This document shows positions 20,046-30,399 of a DNA stretch of 64,000 nucleotides, piece by piece. Every line of letters begins with the position of its first letter. The stretch's first letter is position 1. Location of the stretch: the NCBI GenBank assembly GCA_002336975.1, contig DDFA01000023.1, positions 10,338-74,337 of the forward strand, written 5' to 3'. A program made the position numbers and the translations under genes. This DNA is from Phyllobacteriaceae bacterium UBA1940. GTDB lineage: Bacteria > Pseudomonadota > Alphaproteobacteria > Rhizobiales > Rhizobiaceae. A model generated the notes under the pieces. That model searched no databases. It had not been told where the DNA came from and saw only the letters and a program-made list of their open reading frames with translations.

Positions 20046-20057
20046 GGGACATGCCGG
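20046..20057 (-). promoter_or_regulatory. CCGGNATGTCCC flagellin leader element (flagellin 1)
   Basis: Reads CCGGCATGTCCC toward the gene, 27 bp before the ATG. Identical apart from the N in front of all three flagellins (see 27263 and 28889). It could be the -10/start region or an mRNA leader site for FlbT. Confidence 0.5.
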
Positions 20058-20086
20058 AGTGGGGCGGGGACCGGTAACGACGGGAG

Positions 20087-20095
20087 GCTTCATGC
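20087..20095 (-). promoter_or_regulatory. GCATGAAGC box, one-base variant, upstream of flagellin 1
   Basis: One mismatch to GCATGATGC, about 70 bp before the flagellin ATG, the same distance class as in flagellins 2 and 3. An ACCGGTAACG tract follows in gene direction, as in flagellin 3. Confidence 0.45.
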
Positions 20096-20137
20096 AGACG
20101 GCGCCACTCGTTTGCCCTGGGCGCCGATCCATCGTTC

Positions 20138-20153
20138 TTAACAATTGGTTAAC
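20138..20153. promoter_or_regulatory. CtrA box 1 upstream of flagellin 1
   Basis: TTAA-CAATTGG-TTAAC, an exact match to the TTAA-N7-TTAAC CtrA consensus, 120-135 bp before the flagellin start. The second copy begins nine bases further on. Confidence 0.6.
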
Positions 20154-20162
20154 GGGAAATGG

Positions 20163-20178
20163 TTAACAAATGGTTAAC
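20163..20178. promoter_or_regulatory. CtrA box 2 upstream of flagellin 1
   Basis: TTAA-CAAATGG-TTAAC, an exact CtrA consensus in tandem with the previous site; the centre-to-centre distance of 25 bp could allow cooperative binding. Confidence 0.6.
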
Positions 20179-20391
20179 ACGACCGTCGCGCGTAAAGGAA
20201 ATTGAAGAAAGCGTAAATTTTCAGCGGCCAGATATAGCCATCCATGCAGCCGCCTGCGGCAGAGGCAGCGGCAATCCTGTCGACGGCCGGAGCGATTCGA
20301 CCATGTCGCCGGCACCACCGTTTTCGGATCGATCCGGGCTCGAGCGAGGGCGCCGATAAACCCTTCGCGACTGCAACCACTGCGCGGGCTG

Positions 20392-20406
20392 TTAACCCAA
20401 AATTAA
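20392..20406. promoter_or_regulatory. CtrA-type box in the flagellin 1/octad divergent region
   Basis: TTAA-CCCAAAA-TTAA, about 370 bp before the octapeptide-repeat gene and outside the flagellin core promoter. It may serve either gene. Confidence 0.45.
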
Positions 20407-20551
20407 AAGCTGCCGGTTTAGAACTGGTCCTGGTCGAAAAGGCGAGTATTGGGGCAGTATGTCTGCTCCACTGTCTCTCCCGACACAGCATAGCCGATGC
20501 AAGGCGTTTGCGACCAAATGGCGTAGGGATCGGAGCCACACAGGCTTCCGC

Positions 20552-20560
20552 GCATGATGC
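20552..20560 (+). promoter_or_regulatory. GCATGATGC box upstream of the octapeptide-repeat gene
   Basis: Exact nine-base match, 217-225 bp before the start of the repeat gene; further ATGC tetramers lie on both sides. Confidence 0.45.
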
Positions 20561-20776
20561 CCTTCCGATGCGCTGGCTCGTTCGAGCCATGTTTCAATTG
20601 ACATAGTTTTCGTCCAACCGGACGTCCGGAGCGAAAGCGCCTTCAAGGCGCCCGACCGAGCGGTACAAGGCTGGCGCGATGCGCTGGAAGACCCGAGGAG
20701 AAGATAAACTCTTCCCGCACGGTCGGTGGCACGAAGACGACGTTGACCAGATCAGCTAGAACAAGGGCGCGCGTCC

Positions 20777-22576
20777 ATGACTTCAATCATTTCCAATCTG
20801 ACAGCCAGCCAGATCAAGAATCTCGCCACGGCGACGATCCAGACGCTCAACACCGAAGACGTCGCGGCTTTGACCTCCGATAAGGTCGCCGCACTCTCCT
20901 CCGCACAGCTCAACGCCTTCACCTCGACCAGCCTGGTCTCCTTCACCTCGAGCCAGATCAGCGCGATCAGCGCGACGGCGCTGAAGGGCCTGAATGTCAG
21001 CCAGATGGCGGCCCTCACCTCCGGTCACATCGAAGGCCTGACGGCCAAGCAGGCCGCCTCGCTCACCAGCGCGCAGGTCGCGACCTTCACCACCGACGAG
21101 GTCGAGGCCCTGTCGGCCACGCAGGTCGCCGCTCTCGGCTACGATGTCTTCACGACGTTCGATTCGGCGGAAATCGCCCTGTTCACCACGGCTGAAGTCG
21201 CTGCGATCAGCGAAAAGGCGATCGCCGGCCTCACCACCAGCACGATCGCGAGCCTGACCACCGACAAGCTCGCCGCTCTCGGCACCAAGCAGATCGCTGC
21301 CCTCTCGTCGGCCCAGCTCAATGCGCTCACGAGCGGCCAGCTCAGCTCGCTCGGCACGGACAAGATTGCAGCCCTCTCGGCCAAGCAGCTCGCCGGCGTC
21401 AACGCCAGCCAGATCGCCAATCTCGGCACCGATCAGGTCGCTGCCCTCGGCGCCAAGCAGATTGCCGGCCTCACCACCGCTCAGGCCGCTGCCCTGACGA
21501 CCGCACAGGTCGAAGCTCTCAACAGCACACAGATCGCCGCTCTCAGCGCTGCCGCTCTGAAGACCATCGACGCCGCGGAACTGGCCCTGTTCTCCTCCGG
21601 CGAACTGGCCGCCATCTCCGACAAGGCAATCGCAGGTCTCGAAACCGCTGCCCTGGCCAGCCTGACCACCGACAAGCTCGCTGCCCTCAACACCAAGCAG
21701 ATCGCAGCCCTCTCGTCGGCTCAGCTCGGCGCCCTCACCAGCGCTCAGCTCACCTCCCTCAGCTCCGACAAGCTCGGCGCCCTCTCCGCCAAGCAGATCG
21801 CAGGCCTGACGACCGGCCAGATCGCATCGCTCGGCACCGATCAGGTCGCTGCCCTCGGCGCCAAGCAGGTTGCTGCCCTGACCACGGCACAGGCCGCCGC
21901 CCTCACCACGGCGCAGGTCGAAGCCCTCACCTCCTCGCAGGTCGCCGCTCTCGGCGCCGCTGTTCTCAAGACCATCGACGCCGCCGAACTGGCCCTGTTC
22001 TCCTCCGGCGAACTGGCTGCCATCTCCGACAAGGCAATCGCAGGTCTCGAAACCGCTGCCCTGGCCAGCCTGACCACCGACAAGCTCGCTGCTCTCAACA
22101 CCAAGCAGATCGCAGCCCTCTCGTCGGCCCAGCTCGGCGCCCTCAGCAGCGCGCAGCTGAACTCGCTCAGCTCCGACAAGCTCGCGGCCCTTTCGGCCAA
22201 GCAGATGGTCGGCCTGACGACCAGCCAGGTGGCATCGCTTAGCACCGATCAGGTTGCGGCTCTCGACGCCAAGCAGCTCAATGGTCTCAGCTCCAACCAG
22301 GTCGCGGCCCTCTCCTCGGCCCAGGTCGAGGCTCTCAACAGCGCGCAGATCGCCGGCCTCACCGCCGCTGTCCTGCAGGCAATGAGCTCGGACGAGATCA
22401 AGACCTTCACCACCGACGAACTGGCCGCCATCAGCGCCAAGGCAATTGCCGGCCTTTCCACGGAGGACATCCTTGCCCTGAGCTCCACTCAGGTCCGGGC
22501 CCTGAAGGCCGAACAGATCGCCGCGATGAACACGGCGCAGGTCGACGCCATCATCCAGGCCTACAAGGCGGTCTGA
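20777..22576 (+). CDS. Octapeptide-repeat protein, Ser/Thr-rich (unknown function)
   Basis: A 599-residue protein that is entirely repeats: 74 octapeptides in one unbroken register from residue 1, plus a seven-residue tail (IQAYKAV). The consensus is [S/T/G/N]-[S/T/A]-x-[Q/E/K]-[I/V/L]-A-A-L, e.g. TTDQVAAL-type units. Ser/Thr at positions 1-2 followed by Gln/Glu at 4 looks like a helix N-cap box; positions 5 and 8 are hydrophobic. It has no Cys, no Trp, no signal peptide and no membrane segment. The first residues (MTSIISN) resemble the flagellin start MTSILTN, which could be an export signal or chance. It is followed by a strong terminator, then a GT41 glycosyltransferase. I recognise no characterised family. 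A secreted or surface, O-glycosylated repeat protein is a possible reading. Confidence 0.85.
   Translation: MTSIISNLTASQIKNLATATIQTLNTEDVAALTSDKVAALSSAQLNAFTSTSLVSFTSSQISAISATALKGLNVSQMAALTSGHIEGLTAKQAASLTSAQVATFTTDEVEALSATQVAALGYDVFTTFDSAEIALFTTAEVAAISEKAIAGLTTSTIASLTTDKLAALGTKQIAALSSAQLNALTSGQLSSLGTDKIAALSAKQLAGVNASQIANLGTDQVAALGAKQIAGLTTAQAAALTTAQVEALNSTQIAALSAAALKTIDAAELALFSSGELAAISDKAIAGLETAALASLTTDKLAALNTKQIAALSSAQLGALTSAQLTSLSSDKLGALSAKQIAGLTTGQIASLGTDQVAALGAKQVAALTTAQAAALTTAQVEALTSSQVAALGAAVLKTIDAAELALFSSGELAAISDKAIAGLETAALASLTTDKLAALNTKQIAALSSAQLGALSSAQLNSLSSDKLAALSAKQMVGLTTSQVASLSTDQVAALDAKQLNGLSSNQVAALSSAQVEALNSAQIAGLTAAVLQAMSSDEIKTFTTDELAAISAKAIAGLSTEDILALSSTQVRALKAEQIAAMNTAQVDAIIQAYKAV
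21161..22573 (+). repeat. 408-bp (17-octad) higher-order tandem repeat
   Basis: Inside the repeat gene, blocks of 17 octads recur: 21161-21568, 21569-21976, 21977-22384 and a partial block to 22573. Markers at the same block position are DSAEIALF/DAAELALF/DAAELALF/SSDEIKTF and SEKAIAGL/SDKAIAGL/SDKAIAGL/SAKAIAGL. The second and third blocks are nearly identical in DNA over long stretches, a sign of recent duplication or gene conversion; the flanking blocks are older and more diverged. Confidence 0.85.
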
Positions 22577-22600
22577 TATCCGATACTGATATCCAATACA

Positions 22601-22640
22601 GGGCGGCGCGGTTTGAAACCGCGCCGCCCTTCTTCTTTTC
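22601..22640 (+). terminator. Rho-independent terminator after the octapeptide gene
   Basis: GGGCGGCGCGGTTT and its exact complement (22601-22629) form a GC-rich stem with a small loop, followed by TTCTTCTTTTC. It lies 24 bases past the stop, so the glycosyltransferase gene downstream probably has its own promoter or depends on read-through. Confidence 0.85.
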
Positions 22641-22742
22641 CAACGACCAGCCAGACGCAAGTCAACTCCGATAGCAAGGCAGACGAGCTCATTTCGAGTC
22701 CGTTCAACAGCCCGGCCAGCAGGCCCCTTGCCGCAGGATGTC

Positions 22743-25963
<3,221 letters not shown>

Positions 25964-25970
25964 AACGGAA

Positions 25971-26004
25971 AAGGCCCCGGAAAACCGGGGCCTTCTGATT
26001 TTTT
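25971..26004 (+). terminator. Terminator between glf and flagellin 2
   Basis: AAGGCCCCGG-AAAA-CCGGGGCCTT, a perfect 10-bp stem with a tetraloop, followed by CTGATTTTTT. It ends the glycosylation operon and, facing the convergent flagellin, can serve both strands. Confidence 0.9.
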
Positions 26005-26027
26005 CGGACCAAGTGTCCGTTTGCCGA

Positions 26028-27230
26028 TTAACGGAAGAGCGTGAGGATGCTTTCCGAAGCCGAGTTGGCGATCGACAGCGACTGGATGGCGAGCTGCTGC
26101 TGGGTCTGCAGGGCCTTCAGGCGGGTCGATTCCTCGTTCATGTCGGCATCGACGAGACGGCCAACGCCCGAGTCGATGGAGTCGGTCAGCTTGGAGACGA
26201 AGTCTTCCTGCAGGCCGATACGCATCGCCATGGAGCCGAGGTCAGCAGCGGCGGAGGTCATCTTGCTGAGGGCTTCGTCGACCAGCGTGATCAGGCCGTC
26301 GAGCTGCGGGCCGGTGGTATTGCCGTCGATCTTGAATTCGGACACAGATTCCGGCGTCGAGCCCGACGTAACGGTCGTGTCGACCTGCCAGAGGAAGTTC
26401 GTCGCATCCTGCGCATATGCTTCCTGACCGTTGTTCGTCGACAGATCCTGTTCGACAGCCGCGACCCAGACGTTGTCAGCGACCTTGACGAAGCCGACGC
26501 CGCTACCGTCGCCAGCGCCAACCGTCGTCCATGCGATCTTGCCGCCGGCATCGAAGCCACCGCCTGCAAGCGTTACGGCATCGCTGACTTCAGCCGAGGT
26601 GAACTTCGGCACGTTTACGGGAGCAGTCGTGCCGTTCGTGTTGACGTTGACCACAACGCCGTCGCCGAGAATGTTCTGCGTCTGGTCGAGAATGCCGGTA
26701 TTGCCGCTCTTGTCGAACAGGACGTTGTCTGTCGTGAGGTCGTAGTTGACCTTCTTGACCGAAACCGCGCCGCCGCTGTCGCGCACGAAGGAGGCGACAA
26801 CGCTCGTCTGGTCACCGACATTGGCTTCCAGCCAGTTTTCGCCGGAGAAGGAAGCGGCTTCGGAAATGCTCTTGAGCTGGTCCTGAAGCTGCGAAATTTC
26901 TTCCTGGATCTTGGTCTTGTCAACGCCGTCTTCGGTGGCGGCAACAAGCTTCTTCTTGATTTCCTTCACGACTTCGATCGAGGAATTCATACCGGCATAG
27001 GCGGTATCGACCTTCGCTGCGCCGAGGCCCAGCGCGTCCTGAACGGCAGAAAGCGCCATGTTGTCGGAGCGCATGGTCGTTGCGATCGACCAATAGGCAG
27101 CGTTGTCGGACGCGCCGCCGACGCGCAGGCCGGACGAGACGCGTGCCTGCGTGTCTTCCATATCGGAACTGATCGACCGCAGCGTCTGAAGAGCGGACAT
27201 GGCCGCGATATTGGTGAGAATGCTCGTCAT
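26028..27230 (-). CDS. fla: Flagellin 2
   Basis: A 400-residue flagellin with the canonical rhizobial ends (MTSILTNIAAMSALQTLRSI; the C-terminus has DADMNEESTRLKALQTQQQL and closes with SASESILTLFR). It is a close paralogue of flagellin 3 in the N-domain (DTAYAGMNSSIEVVKEIKKK) and differs mainly in the Thr/Gly-rich centre. The ATG at 27230 has AAGGGG upstream. Upstream lie the CCGGNATGTCCC and GCATGATGC elements. Exported by the flagellar type III system, it forms the filament together with the other two. Confidence 0.97.
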   Translation of the reverse strand: MTSILTNIAAMSALQTLRSISSDMEDTQARVSSGLRVGGASDNAAYWSIATTMRSDNMALSAVQDALGLGAAKVDTAYAGMNSSIEVVKEIKKKLVAATEDGVDKTKIQEEISQLQDQLKSISEAASFSGENWLEANVGDQTSVVASFVRDSGGAVSVKKVNYDLTTDNVLFDKSGNTGILDQTQNILGDGVVVNVNTNGTTAPVNVPKFTSAEVSDAVTLAGGGFDAGGKIAWTTVGAGDGSGVGFVKVADNVWVAAVEQDLSTNNGQEAYAQDATNFLWQVDTTVTSGSTPESVSEFKIDGNTTGPQLDGLITLVDEALSKMTSAAADLGSMAMRIGLQEDFVSKLTDSIDSGVGRLVDADMNEESTRLKALQTQQQLAIQSLSIANSASESILTLFR

Positions 27231-27262
27231 TGAATGGTGCCCCTTGATTGGCTTCAGGAGAA

Positions 27263-27274
27263 GGGACATTCCGG
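27263..27274 (-). promoter_or_regulatory. CCGGNATGTCCC flagellin leader element (flagellin 2)
   Basis: Reads CCGGAATGTCCC toward the gene, 32 bp before the ATG. Confidence 0.5.
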
Positions 27275-27296
27275 GTTCCACCGGGAGCGCCAACCA

Positions 27297-27305
27297 GCAT
27301 CATGC
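27297..27305 (-). promoter_or_regulatory. GCATGATGC box upstream of flagellin 2
   Basis: Exact copy within AGCATGATGCT, a 5-1-5 palindrome, 67-75 bp before the ATG. Confidence 0.5.
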
Positions 27306-27569
27306 TTGCCAGACCTGTCGTTCTTGCGGCCGGCTTGTCGCTTCGATGGTTCTAGGTAACGCGCTCATAGTTAATGAACTGCTAAGCGGATGGAGAAAAC
27401 ACACCGCACGGTAACCATAACCGCCGATGCAGAACGAAAACCCTTCCTTCGTCATGCCCGGGCCTGCCCCGGGCATCCGCAAATCTTGCAGTTTTTCAAT
27501 GCATTGGCAGACCCTCGGGACAGGCCTGACGATGACGGCAGCAGATGGGGCGTGGTTTAAAATGCGAAA
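27306..27569. other. Intergenic region between flagellins 2 and 3
   Basis: No gene is seen. It contains the distal promoter DNA of flagellin 2 (including an A+T-richer patch at 27355-27420) and leads into the flagellin 3 terminator. CGGTAACCATAACCG at 27411-27425 is an imperfect inverted repeat of unknown meaning. Confidence 0.35.
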
Positions 27570-27593
27570 GCCGCGCTTCTTGCGAAGCGCGGC
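27570..27593 (-). terminator. Terminator after flagellin 3
   Basis: GCCGCGCTTC-TTGC-GAAGCGCGGC, a perfect 10-bp stem with a tetraloop; on the minus strand it is followed by TTTCGCATTTTAAA. It lies 46 bases after the flagellin stop. Confidence 0.85.
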
Positions 27594-27639
27594 CCCGATA
27601 GGAAGGTGGAGAAAATCCCCACCGGTCCTGCTGTCTCGA

Positions 27640-28857
27640 TTAACGGAACAGCGACAGAACGTTCTGCGATGCGGAGTTGGCGATCGACAGCGACTGGATG
27701 GCGAGCTGCTGCTGGGTCTGCAGTGCCTTCAGGCGGGTCGATTCCTCGTTCATGTCGGCGTCGACGAGACGGCCAACGCCCTTGTCGATAGCCGAGCTGA
27801 GCTGCGAGACGAACTCTTCCTGCAGACCGATGCGCGAGGAGATCGAGCCCAGAGCGGAGGCCGCGCTGGTCATGCTCTTGAGCGCGTTGTCGACGTTCTG
27901 GATCAGGCCGTCCAGCTCTTCGCTCGTGGTGGCGTTGCTGATCGAGAAGCCGGATACAGACTCGGAGCCGTCCGTGGAGGCCTTCGTCAGGTCGATTGCC
28001 CACAGGTTGGTGCCAGCATCGGTCGCGAAGGTTTCCTGACCGTTGTTGACGCCCTTGTCCTGTTCGACTGCTTCGACCCAGGTGTCGTTGCCGACCATGA
28101 CATAACCGCGACCAGCGCCGGCGCCATCGCTGGCGACCGTCCAGGCGATCTTGCCGCCGGCATCGAAGCCGCCGGTTGCAGCGGTAACGGCAGTGCTGAC
28201 TTCAGCCGTCGTGTACTTCACGACGTTGGTCGAACCGACCGTGCCGTTGACGTTGACGTTGACGACAACGCCGTCCTTGCCCGTGCTGTTCTTCTGGTCG
28301 AGGATACCGGTGTTGCTACCGGCCTTGTCGAAGAGAACCGTCGTGGCGTCGAGCGTGTAGTCGACCTTCTTGACCGAAACGCTGCCGCTGCTGTCGCGAA
28401 CGAAGGAGGCAACGACGCTGGCCTTGTCCAGCGAGCCGCCGCTGATGTTGGCTTCGAGCCAGTTTTCGCCGGAGAACGAAGCAGCTTCGGAAATGCTCTT
28501 GAGCTGGCCCTGGAGCTGCTTGATTTCTTCGTTGATCTTGGTCTTGTCGACGCCGTCTTCCGTCGCCGTTACCAGCTTCTTCTTGATTTCCTTGACCACG
28601 TCGATCGAGGAATTCATACCGGCATAGGCGGTGTCGACCTTGGCGGCGCCGAGGCCGAGGGCGTCCTGAACGGCGGAGAGCGCCATGTTGTCGGAACGCA
28701 TGGTCGTTGCAATCGACCAGTAGGCAGCGTTGTCAGCCGCGCTGCCGACGCGCAGGCCCGTCGAAACGTGAGCCTGGGTTTCGTCCATGTTGTTGTTGAT
28801 GGAGCGCAGCGTCTGGAGAGCAGACATGGCTGCTGCGTTGGTGAGAATGCTCGTCAT
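27640..28857 (-). CDS. fla: Flagellin 3
   Basis: A 405-residue flagellin beginning MTSILTNAAAMSALQTLRSI and ending with SLSIANSASQNVLSLFR. The terminal domains are nearly identical to flagellin 2; the centre (about 150-300) diverges. The ATG has AAAGGGA upstream. The promoter region shares a 21-bp identical block with the che operon promoter. Being first in transcription order after fliP and having the most complete promoter elements, it is a candidate for a main flagellin, by inference. Confidence 0.97.
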   Translation of the reverse strand: MTSILTNAAAMSALQTLRSINNNMDETQAHVSTGLRVGSAADNAAYWSIATTMRSDNMALSAVQDALGLGAAKVDTAYAGMNSSIDVVKEIKKKLVTATEDGVDKTKINEEIKQLQGQLKSISEAASFSGENWLEANISGGSLDKASVVASFVRDSSGSVSVKKVDYTLDATTVLFDKAGSNTGILDQKNSTGKDGVVVNVNVNGTVGSTNVVKYTTAEVSTAVTAATGGFDAGGKIAWTVASDGAGAGRGYVMVGNDTWVEAVEQDKGVNNGQETFATDAGTNLWAIDLTKASTDGSESVSGFSISNATTSEELDGLIQNVDNALKSMTSAASALGSISSRIGLQEEFVSQLSSAIDKGVGRLVDADMNEESTRLKALQTQQQLAIQSLSIANSASQNVLSLFR

Positions 28858-28888
28858 TGTCGTTGTCCCTTTGAACGAAATACTGGTG

Positions 28889-28900
28889 GGGACATACCGG
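28889..28900 (-). promoter_or_regulatory. CCGGNATGTCCC flagellin leader element (flagellin 3)
   Basis: Reads CCGGTATGTCCC toward the gene, 31 bp before the ATG. Confidence 0.5.
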
Positions 28901-28920
28901 ACTCAAAGAACTTACCGGTT

Positions 28921-28941
28921 ACGGCGGTTCGGCATCATGCC
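28921..28941 (-). promoter_or_regulatory. GCATGATGC box in a 21-bp block shared with the che promoter
   Basis: The nine-base box is at 28932-28940, inside GGCATGATGCC (5-1-5 palindrome). The 21 bases 28921-28941 are identical to 57043-57063 upstream of the che operon, and CCGGT(T)A continues on one side in both. It lies 64-84 bp before the flagellin ATG. Confidence 0.55.
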
Positions 28942-29093
28942 AACTCGGTTTCTCCGCCAAACGGAGGGATACCAAACCCGTCGTGTCTCGATGAAATTCG
29001 CAGCCATTCCTTGCCAAGTTCTTAAATCGGCAAGGTGGTTTCGAGGGACGGCGGGTTATGGTTAACAGTCGGTAACGAGAACGCCTCGACGGA

Positions 29094-29840
29094 CTAGCTG
29101 AAGGACCGCACGAGGCTGCCGACGAGCAGGTTCCAGCCGTCGATAAGCACGAAGAACAGGATCTTGAAGGGCAGCGAGATCGAGGTCGGCGGCAGCATCA
29201 TCATGCCCATGGCCATGGTGATGGTGGCGACGATCATGTCGATGACGAGGAAGGGCAGCACGACGAGGAAGCCGATCTCGAAGCCGCGGCGGATTTCCGA
29301 GATCATGAAGGCGGGGATGACGACGCGAAGGTCGGCCACATCGCCCTGAACCATGGTCTGGCCGCGCTCTTCCGCCAGCGAGATGAAAAGCTCGATGTCC
29401 TTGTCGCGCGTATTGGCGACCATGAATTCGCGGAAAGGCTCGGCGATGCGCTTTGTGGCCTCGGTCTCGTCGATCTGGTTGGCCATCAGCGGCTCGACGC
29501 CGTTCTGCCAGGCGCGGTCGAAGGTCGGCGCCATGACGTAGAAGGTCATGAACAGCGCCAGCGAGACGAGGATCATGTTCGAAGGCGTCGTGGCGAGACC
29601 CATGCCCGAACGCAGGATCGAGAAGGCGATGACGAAGCGCGGAAAGCTCGTCACCATGATGAGGATGCCCGGGGCGACCGAGAGGATCGTCAGGAGGCCG
29701 AAGGTGCGGATGATCCAGGAGGCGGCCGAGCCGTCGATGGGCGCATTGAGCAGATTGCCCGGCAGCTGCAACTGCTGCTGGGCATAGGCCACGCCGGTCA
29801 TCGCGATCATGGCGACGAAGGTCAGAAGGGCTCGAATCAT
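29094..29840 (-). CDS. fliP: FliP, flagellar export gate protein
   Basis: A 248-residue FliP with a cleavable signal-like N-terminus (MIRALLTFVAMIAMTGVAYA) and four membrane segments. The family blocks VTSFPRFVIAFSILRSGMGL, MTFYVMAPTFDRAW and PFLVIDMIVATITMAMGMMM are intact. It is the core of the export gate with FliQ and FliR. It is the last gene of the flgB operon and overlaps fliL by four bases. Normal length. Confidence 0.97.
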   Translation of the reverse strand: MIRALLTFVAMIAMTGVAYAQQQLQLPGNLLNAPIDGSAASWIIRTFGLLTILSVAPGILIMVTSFPRFVIAFSILRSGMGLATTPSNMILVSLALFMTFYVMAPTFDRAWQNGVEPLMANQIDETEATKRIAEPFREFMVANTRDKDIELFISLAEERGQTMVQGDVADLRVVIPAFMISEIRRGFEIGFLVVLPFLVIDMIVATITMAMGMMMLPPTSISLPFKILFFVLIDGWNLLVGSLVRSFS

Positions 29841-30367
29841 TCGATCACAAAGGTCCGGAACATGACGTTGGTTACGCGCCCTTCGGACCTGAGGTCAACC
29901 CGCTCCTGCAGGTCTTCCCGGAGATATTGGAAGCCGCGCGGCCCCTGCACCTGCTGGAGCGAGACCGTGCGCATATAGGCCATGATGTCCTGGTGGATTT
30001 CCTCCGCCAGCTTGACGTCCGGCGCGCCCTTGAACATCAGCGCGACTTCGAGCCGCACGCGGTCGTCGGACGGATAGGCGAGGTTGCTGGTGATCGGGTC
30101 GAGCAGCACGATGCCGTTCGCTTCGGTGGAGATATGCGGGATTTCGCCCGCCTCCGCCTTCTCGCCGCCACCGCCGTGGCCGCCGGCGGCCGCGGGTTCG
30201 GCCTTGGCCACCTCTTCCGCCGGCTTTTCGGCCGGCGGCGGGGCGAGCATGTTGCCGACGAACCAGCCGCCGCCGGCGGCCAGCAGTGTCAGCACGGCGA
30301 TGATCGCGATGGTGATGACCAGCGAAGGCTTCTTCTTCTGCTCGACGCCCTGTTCTTCGTCCGCCAT
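29837..30367 (-). CDS. fliL: FliL, stator-associated basal-body protein
   Basis: A 176-residue single-pass protein: a charged cytosolic start (ADEEQGVEQKKKPS), a TM segment at about 17-38, a Pro/Ala/Glu/Gly linker, and a periplasmic FliL domain that includes LDPITSNLAYPSDDRVRLEV and ends VTNVMFRTFVIE. FliL rings surround the stator and raise torque. It lies 32 bases after flgH and is coupled to fliP by an ATGA overlap. Confidence 0.94.
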   Translation of the reverse strand: MADEEQGVEQKKKPSLVITIAIIAVLTLLAAGGGWFVGNMLAPPPAEKPAEEVAKAEPAAAGGHGGGGEKAEAGEIPHISTEANGIVLLDPITSNLAYPSDDRVRLEVALMFKGAPDVKLAEEIHQDIMAYMRTVSLQQVQGPRGFQYLREDLQERVDLRSEGRVTNVMFRTFVIE

Positions 30368-30399
30368 GTTCTTCTTCCGGTGTTACGAGGGTCGGGGCG

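Larger units (their letters stand above)
20019..20776. other. Divergent regulatory region between flagellin 1 and the octapeptide-repeat gene
   Basis: About 760 bases with no credible gene; the open frames within it lack family resemblance and cross the operator sites. It carries a CCGGNATGTCCC element, a GCATGAAGC variant box, three CtrA-type boxes and one exact GCATGATGC box. This is the densest concentration of regulatory motifs in the window. Confidence 0.6.
28858..29093. other. Promoter region of flagellin 3, downstream of fliP
   Basis: About 235 bases with the leader element at 28889, the shared block at 28921-28941, and at 29059-29073 a TTAACAGTCGGTAAC stretch that resembles a CtrA site with one base missing. 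No terminator hairpin for fliP was noticed. Confidence 0.4.

Noticed and set aside
18744-20144. Extended flagellin 1 starting at 20144
   Set aside because: The 42 extra residues precede the universal MTSILTN start and cover the leader element and the GCATGAAGC box.
20174-20646. Open frames on both strands of the flagellin 1/octad divergent region
   Set aside because: No family resemblance, no convincing ribosome site, and they run across a CtrA-type box and the GCATGATGC box; treated as non-coding regulatory DNA.
20777-22576. CRISPR-like regular DNA periodicity
   Set aside because: The 24-bp and 408-bp periods are whole codons in one open frame with synonymous variation; there are no unique spacers and no cas genes.
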